Shown one piece after another: positions 59,539 through 64,000 of a stretch of 64,000 bases of DNA. The stretch is from positions 682,001 to 746,000 of the forward strand of contig NZ_JAGPYQ010000001.1 of the NCBI RefSeq assembly GCF_018070025.1, written 5' to 3'. The notes beneath the pieces were generated by a model. That model did not search any database. It worked only from the letters and a program-made list of their open reading frames with translations, and was not told the DNA's origin. Each line of letters opens with the position of its first letter. Positions within the stretch are counted from its first letter, which is position 1. Position numbers and translations under genes: made by a program. Source of the stretch: Streptomyces liliiviolaceus (GTDB taxonomy: Bacteria > Actinomycetota > Actinomycetes > Streptomycetales > Streptomycetaceae).

Positions 59539-60123
59539 ATGCCGAGTCCTGCTGCCTTCCGGGACCAGACCAACTGGTCCGATGGCTACTACGAGCTGGC
59601 CATCGAGATCGGATCGAGTGATGACGCCCGGCTTCAGGCCGTCCTCGGTGCTCTGTGGTCCGCCGCAGACGTTCACGGATGCTTCGGACAGGGAGACCGT
59701 GAACCCGAGGAGCAGGATCCCGTGCCGTGCACGGTCGGCTCACTGACCGAGTTCGGCCACCTGCACGGTCAGGTCCGTCTGCCGACGGGCCAACTCGTCG
59801 TGTGCGGTTGTGTGGCGATCCGCGGCGGCGACGAAAGCGGCGACTGGCTGGACTTCTATGTCCCCGTCGGTGCGCTGGATCACGCGGGTCTTGCGTACTG
59901 GGACGGTCGGCCGTTCTTCAGATCTGACGTGATGGACGAATGGCTGGCCGCCATCGGGACCGAAACCTTCCAGAGCGCCTCCTTCAGCCTGGGGGTCATC
60001 GGCTTCGAGGTCTCTGGTTGCACCGATGCATCGACGCTGGCAGGAAGGTTGCCGCGGATGCGGGACATCGGATATCTGCTTCCACAAGGCAACGTCCTGC
60101 ACTACGGCGCCGCCAACACCTGA
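59539..60123 (+). CDS. Hypothetical protein, 194 aa
   Basis: Start ATG 59539 (longer frame to 59497 possible). NWSDGYYELAIEIGSSDDAR and a compact mixed alpha/beta sequence with SGCTDAST near the end. No signal, no membrane part. Family not recognised; similar 190-aa proteins are common in streptomycetes. First gene beyond the island. Confidence 0.7.
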   Translation: MPSPAAFRDQTNWSDGYYELAIEIGSSDDARLQAVLGALWSAADVHGCFGQGDREPEEQDPVPCTVGSLTEFGHLHGQVRLPTGQLVVCGCVAIRGGDESGDWLDFYVPVGALDHAGLAYWDGRPFFRSDVMDEWLAAIGTETFQSASFSLGVIGFEVSGCTDASTLAGRLPRMRDIGYLLPQGNVLHYGAANT

Positions 60124-60357
60124 GCCTTGCTGCTCCGGGCGGGCACGAACGAGCCTGCGACAGCAGATGAGAGTGCGGGCAACGGCTGTGAAGGCCAGGA
60201 GGTGGTCGGCTCTGCGCTCGCGGCAGCGCTGCATCTGCTGGCGGGCGCGCCAGTTGTGATTGTGCGGGCCCACCCCCCGTCCCGTACAACCCTTCCGTCT
60301 CCGCAGTCGTCTACGGCACGGCATCGCCGCCCGGCACTGTTCCAGGAGGAAATCCTT

Positions 60358-61785
60358 ATGGCCGTCCTGCCCTTCCGTACCGTTGTCGCCGTCGCGGCCG
60401 TGACCTCGTTGGCCGGTGGGCTGGTCGCCGTTGCCGGTGCGGCGCCGGTGTCCGCCGCTCCCGCCAAGTACGCCGACGACTTCAATGGCGACGGGCACCG
60501 GGATCTTGCGATCGGTGCGCCGTACAAGGCCGTGAACGGTGCCGAAGCCGCGGGTTCCGTCGTCGTGTCCTTCGGGTCTGCCGCCGGGCTGACCACGCGG
60601 AAGGTCGAGCTCACCCAGAGTTCCGCCGGGGTGCCGGGCACGCCGGAGGACAGCGACCACTTCGGTATGTCGATCGCCGGCGGAGACCTGGACTCCGACG
60701 GTTACGCGGACCTGGTCGTCGGCGCCGACGGGGAGGACGTGGGCGCGTACGAGGGCCAGGGCAGCGTGACCATCCTCTGGGGTGGCGCCGAGCCGTTCAC
60801 CACCAGCACCACGACCACGGTGGACAATCCCCACCAGTGGCAGGGGCACGGTCTGGATGTGGCCGTGGGGGACTTCACCGGTGACAGCGCCGCGGACCTC
60901 GCCGTCATCGAGCCGAACGCGGTCGCCGTCTACAAGGGCGGCTCCTCCCGGGTGACCCAGCCGGCCTCCGCCTACACCCTTACCGTCCCCGGCGCGCAGC
61001 TCCTCAACTGGGAGGCAGCCGTGGGCGATGTCAACGGAGACGGCAGGGACGACCTGGCCGTGACCGGCGATCCCGGCACCGGACGACCGGGCACCGACAT
61101 CTACACGGGCCAGGAAGGCCGTCCGAACCGGATACAGCGGGTGCAGGACGGCGACACCGCGGTCGCCCTCGGCGACATCGACGGCGACGGCTTCGCCGAC
61201 ATGGCCACCTCCCTCACCTGGCCGGATACGTTCTCCATCGCCGATCCCAGCAACGGCGCCGGGTACGTGACCGTCCGCTACGGCAGCCTGACGGGCTTCG
61301 GCGACCCTGTGACCCTGCACCAGGACAGCACCGGCGTGCCCGGCGCCAACGAGGACGGCGACGGCTGGGGATCCTCGGTTGCCATCGGCGACATCACCGG
61401 CGACGGCAGGGCCGAACTGGTCGTCGGCGCCAACGGCGAATGGCTCGGCGACCTGGAGAACGCCGGCGACGTGACCGTGTTCCGCGGCTCCGCCGCCGGT
61501 GTCTCGCAGTCCGGCGTCGTACGCATCTCCCAGGACACCGCCGGCGTTCCGGGCGCCGCCGAGACCGATGACCTGTTCGGCGCGCAGGTCCGGATCGCCG
61601 ACTACGACAACAACGGCAAGGGCGACCTGGCGGTGACCGCCTCCTTCGAGAACGACCGCAGCGGAGGCCTGTGGACCCTGCCGGGGACGGCGTCCGGTCT
61701 CACCGGTACCGGTTCCGCGTCCCTCAGCTCCGCCGACTTCGGTCTCGCGAGCGGATCACGGTTCGGGGAGTCCCTGCTCGACTGA
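60358..61785 (+). CDS. Secreted FG-GAP/VCBS repeat protein
   Basis: 475 aa from ATG at 60358, with AGGAGG 8 nt upstream. Signal peptide to about residue 34 (VSAAPA). Seven integrin-alpha-like FG-GAP blades, each with a D-x-[ND]-x-[DN]-G calcium loop (DFNGDGHRDLAIG, DLDSDGYADLVVG, DVNGDGRDDLAVT, DITGDGRAELVVG, DYDNNGKGDLAVT). Forms an extracellular beta-propeller. Role outside the cell unknown; such proteins are abundant in Streptomyces. Followed by a 13-bp tandem repeat. Confidence 0.9.
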   Translation: MAVLPFRTVVAVAAVTSLAGGLVAVAGAAPVSAAPAKYADDFNGDGHRDLAIGAPYKAVNGAEAAGSVVVSFGSAAGLTTRKVELTQSSAGVPGTPEDSDHFGMSIAGGDLDSDGYADLVVGADGEDVGAYEGQGSVTILWGGAEPFTTSTTTTVDNPHQWQGHGLDVAVGDFTGDSAADLAVIEPNAVAVYKGGSSRVTQPASAYTLTVPGAQLLNWEAAVGDVNGDGRDDLAVTGDPGTGRPGTDIYTGQEGRPNRIQRVQDGDTAVALGDIDGDGFADMATSLTWPDTFSIADPSNGAGYVTVRYGSLTGFGDPVTLHQDSTGVPGANEDGDGWGSSVAIGDITGDGRAELVVGANGEWLGDLENAGDVTVFRGSAAGVSQSGVVRISQDTAGVPGAAETDDLFGAQVRIADYDNNGKGDLAVTASFENDRSGGLWTLPGTASGLTGTGSASLSSADFGLASGSRFGESLLD

Positions 61786-61860
61786 GACGGACGACTGAGA
61801 CGGACGGCTGAGACGGACGGCTGAGACGGGCGGCTGAGACGGGCGGCTGAGACGGACGGA
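61783..61860 (+). repeat. Six tandem 13-bp units after the FG-GAP gene
   Basis: Units of CTGAGACGGACGG with A/G change in the last part, beginning in the gene's stop codon region. Not coding on either strand. Confidence 0.8.
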
Positions 61861-61912
61861 GGCCTCCGCCTTGCTCGACTGAGACGGGCGTAGGCCTCCG
61901 CTCGGGTCCTTG

Positions 61913-62353
61913 TCAGCCCAGTTGTTCCGCCAGTCCGACGATGATGCCCTCCGGGCCGCGGACGTAGCAGAGCAGGTAGCTGTCCTCGAACTGGGCGATC
62001 TCGCCGAGGAGTTCGGCGCCGTGCGGGCGCAGGCGGGCGACCGTGTCCTTGATGTCGTCGACGGCGAACATCACGCGGTGCGTGCCCAGGATGTTGTGCG
62101 GCTGGTTGCGCGGCCCGGCGCCGGTCGCCGCCGGGCTGCGGTACTTCGCCAGTTCGAGGCGGCTGTGGCCGTCCGGGGTCCGGACCATCGCGATGTCGCA
62201 GCTGACGCCGTCGAGTCCGGTGCACTGGTCGGCGACGAGTCCCTCGACCCGCGCCCTGCCCTCCAGCTCCATACCGAGTTCCACGAAGTACGCGATGGCG
62301 GCATCCAAGTCCTCGACGACGATGCCGACGTTGTCCATCCGCTGAATCGCCAT
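61913..62353 (-). CDS. VOC-family (glyoxalase-like) protein
   Basis: 146 aa from ATG at 62353 behind AAGGAGAG. Two beta-alpha-beta-beta-beta units with metal ligands likely at the His in GTHRVMFAVDD and Glu in PEGIIVGLAE. Members include glyoxalases, dioxygenases and resistance proteins. Substrate not predictable. Convergent with the FG-GAP gene across the 13-bp repeat. Confidence 0.88.
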   Translation of the reverse strand: MAIQRMDNVGIVVEDLDAAIAYFVELGMELEGRARVEGLVADQCTGLDGVSCDIAMVRTPDGHSRLELAKYRSPAATGAGPRNQPHNILGTHRVMFAVDDIKDTVARLRPHGAELLGEIAQFEDSYLLCYVRGPEGIIVGLAEQLG

Positions 62354-62459
62354 GACGATCTCTCCTTCTACGTCGTGCGGCCGGTGATGGCCGCTGTCGT
62401 CTCCGGGACGGGGACGGAGCCGGTGCCGCGTCCTCGACATCCGCGGACCGTCGGACCGC

Positions 62460-62822
62460 TCACAGATGCCGACCGCGGTACCGGGTCGACGTGGGCGAGC
62501 CGTTCCCCGTGCGGCGGCGCTGCCTCGCGTGACGACGTAGACGCACGACGAGGTACGCCACCACCGACGCCGGTACGAGCCGGCCGGCCAGCCAGACGAA
62601 ACGGTCCTCCGTGTACGACCAGGTCGTCGCCGCCTGCCAGCCGTGGGGCAGGCCCATCAGGAGAACTGAGGCGGCCAGGCACAGAGCCGTCGAGGCCAGT
62701 ACCCCGAGGGCCAGGTACGCGGCGAGCTCGGTCCACCATGTCCTGCCGATGGCCCTGCCCATGGCCTTGCTGATGGCCTCGCTGACGGTCGTGCTGATCG
62801 TCCTGCCGGTGCGCTCTCTCAT
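62460..62822 (-). CDS. Small membrane protein, 120 aa
   Basis: ATG at 62822. An amphipathic N-terminal helix (TISTTVSEAISKAMGRAIG) then two membrane segments (AAYLALGVLASTALCLAASVLLMG and FVWLAGRLVPASVVAYLVV) and a basic tail. No family recognised. The longer frame to 63107 is not protein-like. Confidence 0.65.
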   Translation of the reverse strand: MRERTGRTISTTVSEAISKAMGRAIGRTWWTELAAYLALGVLASTALCLAASVLLMGLPHGWQAATTWSYTEDRFVWLAGRLVPASVVAYLVVRLRRHARQRRRTGNGSPTSTRYRGRHL

Positions 62823-63081
62823 CCCACCCAGTCCCCCGCCGCCGCCACGTTGCCGACCCCGTCCCGTCCGAGGCCGCCTCAGCACCTCGCTTGCCAGGCA
62901 CGGTATCGGCATGAAACCGCAGACGGCGGACATCGGGCCCCGCCGCCCACCCCGATCCGCGGCACAGGCGGTCGCGTTCCCAGGCTGTCGCGCCCTTGCG
63001 ACAGCCTGGAAACAGAGCATTGCCCCGCATGGGTCCCGGTGCGAGGATCTTGGGACTTCACGCATCCCATGGGGGTTTGTC

Positions 63082-63447
63082 ATGGCGCTGTTCGGAAACG
63101 CGCACACCGTCGATCCGGCGAAGGCCCAGAACGACTACGCGCGACTGCTGGGGCAGAACGAGCAGGTGTACGCCGCCTTCCAGCTGATCCGCGACACCAT
63201 CCTCTTCACCGACCGCCGTCTCATCCTGGTCGACAAGCAGGGCATCACCGGCAAGAAGACGGAGTACCACTCCGTTCCGTACCGCAGCATCACGCACTTC
63301 GCCGTCGAGACCGCCGGGACCTTCGACCTCGACGCCGAGCTGAAGATCTGGATCTCCGGTACGCCCACGCCCATCGAGAAGACCTTCACCAAGGGCGTCG
63401 ACATCTACGAAGTCCAGGCGATCCTCACCCAGTTCGTCGCCCGATAG
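63082..63447 (+). CDS. Bacterial PH-domain protein
   Basis: 121 aa from ATG at 63082. LLGQNEQVYAAFQLIRDTIL, FTDRRLILVDKQGITGKKTE and YRSITHFAVETAGTFDLDAE are the bPH_1/YvbH-like fold. Probably a soluble oligomer at the membrane; role unknown. Its stop overlaps the convergent MFS gene end by 23 bp. Confidence 0.88.
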   Translation: MALFGNAHTVDPAKAQNDYARLLGQNEQVYAAFQLIRDTILFTDRRLILVDKQGITGKKTEYHSVPYRSITHFAVETAGTFDLDAELKIWISGTPTPIEKTFTKGVDIYEVQAILTQFVAR

Positions 63448-64000
63448 GCGCACTGGAAAGAGCCGGGGACGGCGGCCGTACGGGCTTCAGGCCCCGGGCC
63501 AGCAGCAGCGTGACCGTGATCGACGCGGCCGCCGTCGCCGCCATCGCCGTCGCCGGTGACGTCAGTTGGGCCGCCGTGCCCGCCAGTGCCGCGCCCACGC
63601 CCTGCGTCGCCAGCATCCCGGACGAGTGCAACCCCAGCGCGTGGCCCGCCAGTTCGGGCGGGGTCACGGCCATGAGGCGTTCCTGCTGGAGGAGGCTCGC
63701 GCCGAAGCCGACGGATGCCAGCGCGGCGAGCGCCGCGGCCAGGGACGGGCGCGGGTGCAGGGCGAAGAGGAGATACGGGGCCGCCAGCAGCAGGAGCAGC
63801 GGTACGCCCAGGCGGCGGCGCAGGGCCGGTCCGGCGAGGCGGGCCACCGTCACGTCCCCGACCAGCATGCCCAGCGCCGCGCACGCGAAGAGCAGGCCCG
63901 CGTGCCCGGGAGCGTACGGGACGTAGAGGGACTCGCAGCCGACGATCAGGCCGTTGGGGATCCACAGGGCCAGGTAGAGGTGGCGGCGGGGGGACGGGGC
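63425..64000 (-). CDS. MFS transporter, C-terminal part (runs off window)
   Basis: The frame stays open to the right edge, and codes LWIPNGLIVGCESLYVPYAP then several hydrophobic segments (LGVPLLLLLAAPYLLFAL, GVGAALAGTAAQL and others). The conserved QQERLMAVTPPELAGHALGL loop is typical of small MFS proteins. About six membrane segments are visible. The start lies beyond 64000. Substrate unknown. Confidence 0.8.
   Translation of the reverse strand, partial: APSPRRHLYLALWIPNGLIVGCESLYVPYAPGHAGLLFACAALGMLVGDVTVARLAGPALRRRLGVPLLLLLAAPYLLFALHPRPSLAAALAALASVGFGASLLQQERLMAVTPPELAGHALGLHSSGMLATQGVGAALAGTAAQLTSPATAMAATAAASITVTLLLARGLKPVRPPSPALSSAPIGRRTG

Overview
The window is high-GC actinobacterial chromosome, almost certainly Streptomyces. 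The evidence is third-position GC bias in nearly every gene, GTG/TTG starts, an hrdD-type sigma factor, a gamma-butyrolactone/butenolide receptor cluster, a Spd/Tra/KorSA-type integrative element, and many copies of the dispersed repeat with core CGCAGTTCCCCGCGCCCC. No rRNA or CRISPR array is present. One intact tRNA gene, tRNA-Arg(CCU), was found.

1-39.7 kb is ordinary chromosome. In order it holds: a P1-family peptidase, a lipoprotein L,D-transpeptidase and a DUF6227-type protein; the fructose operon fruR-fruK-(57-codon ORF)-fruA; a DHA2 efflux pump divergent from a WYL regulator; hrdD; a GNAT enzyme; a LigB-type dioxygenase divergent from a MarR regulator; a TetR-DHA2 efflux pair; an M6-type secreted protease; a fused double-IclR regulator; a translationally coupled S51-peptidase/LanC-like pair; an avenolide-type signalling cluster (two receptor-type regulators, a P450 and an acyl-CoA oxidase, with ARE-like palindromes); a glucarate catabolic operon (kdgD-gntP-gudD) with a divergent IclR regulator; and an ABC exporter (ATPase plus FtsX-like permease) divergent from a two-component system.

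40.15-59.4 kb is an island built on the 3' end of tRNA-Arg(CCU). Its first part is an actinomycete integrative and conjugative element (AICE) of pSAM2/SLP1 style: int, xis, a RepSA-like initiator, small Spd/transfer proteins, an FtsK-like Tra, a KorSA-like GntR regulator and a Pif-like Nudix protein. A 16-bp palindrome related to ACTCGTCTAGACGAGT recurs at its control points. An exact 44-bp copy of the tRNA 3' end at 55767-55810 is the best candidate right attachment site, which makes the element 15.6 kb. Its right half carries lower-GC cargo: a DUF4145-type protein, a TIR-domain protein, and a membrane protein with three 23-residue repeats. Two further degenerate tRNA-end copies (51049 and 57572) are also followed at once by strong hairpins. 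The stretch 57690-58230 is a collapsed, collinear fossil of the same kind of element. Repeated integration and decay at one tRNA is the simplest reading.

59.5-64 kb is again chromosome-like: a secreted FG-GAP protein, a VOC-family protein, a small membrane protein, a PH-domain protein, and an MFS gene that runs off the right edge.

The most rewarding places for a closer look are the serial att/hairpin structure with its fossil element, the TIR plus repeat-protein cargo, the LanC-like/S51 pair, the butenolide signalling cluster, and the 57-codon ORF that couples fruK to fruA.
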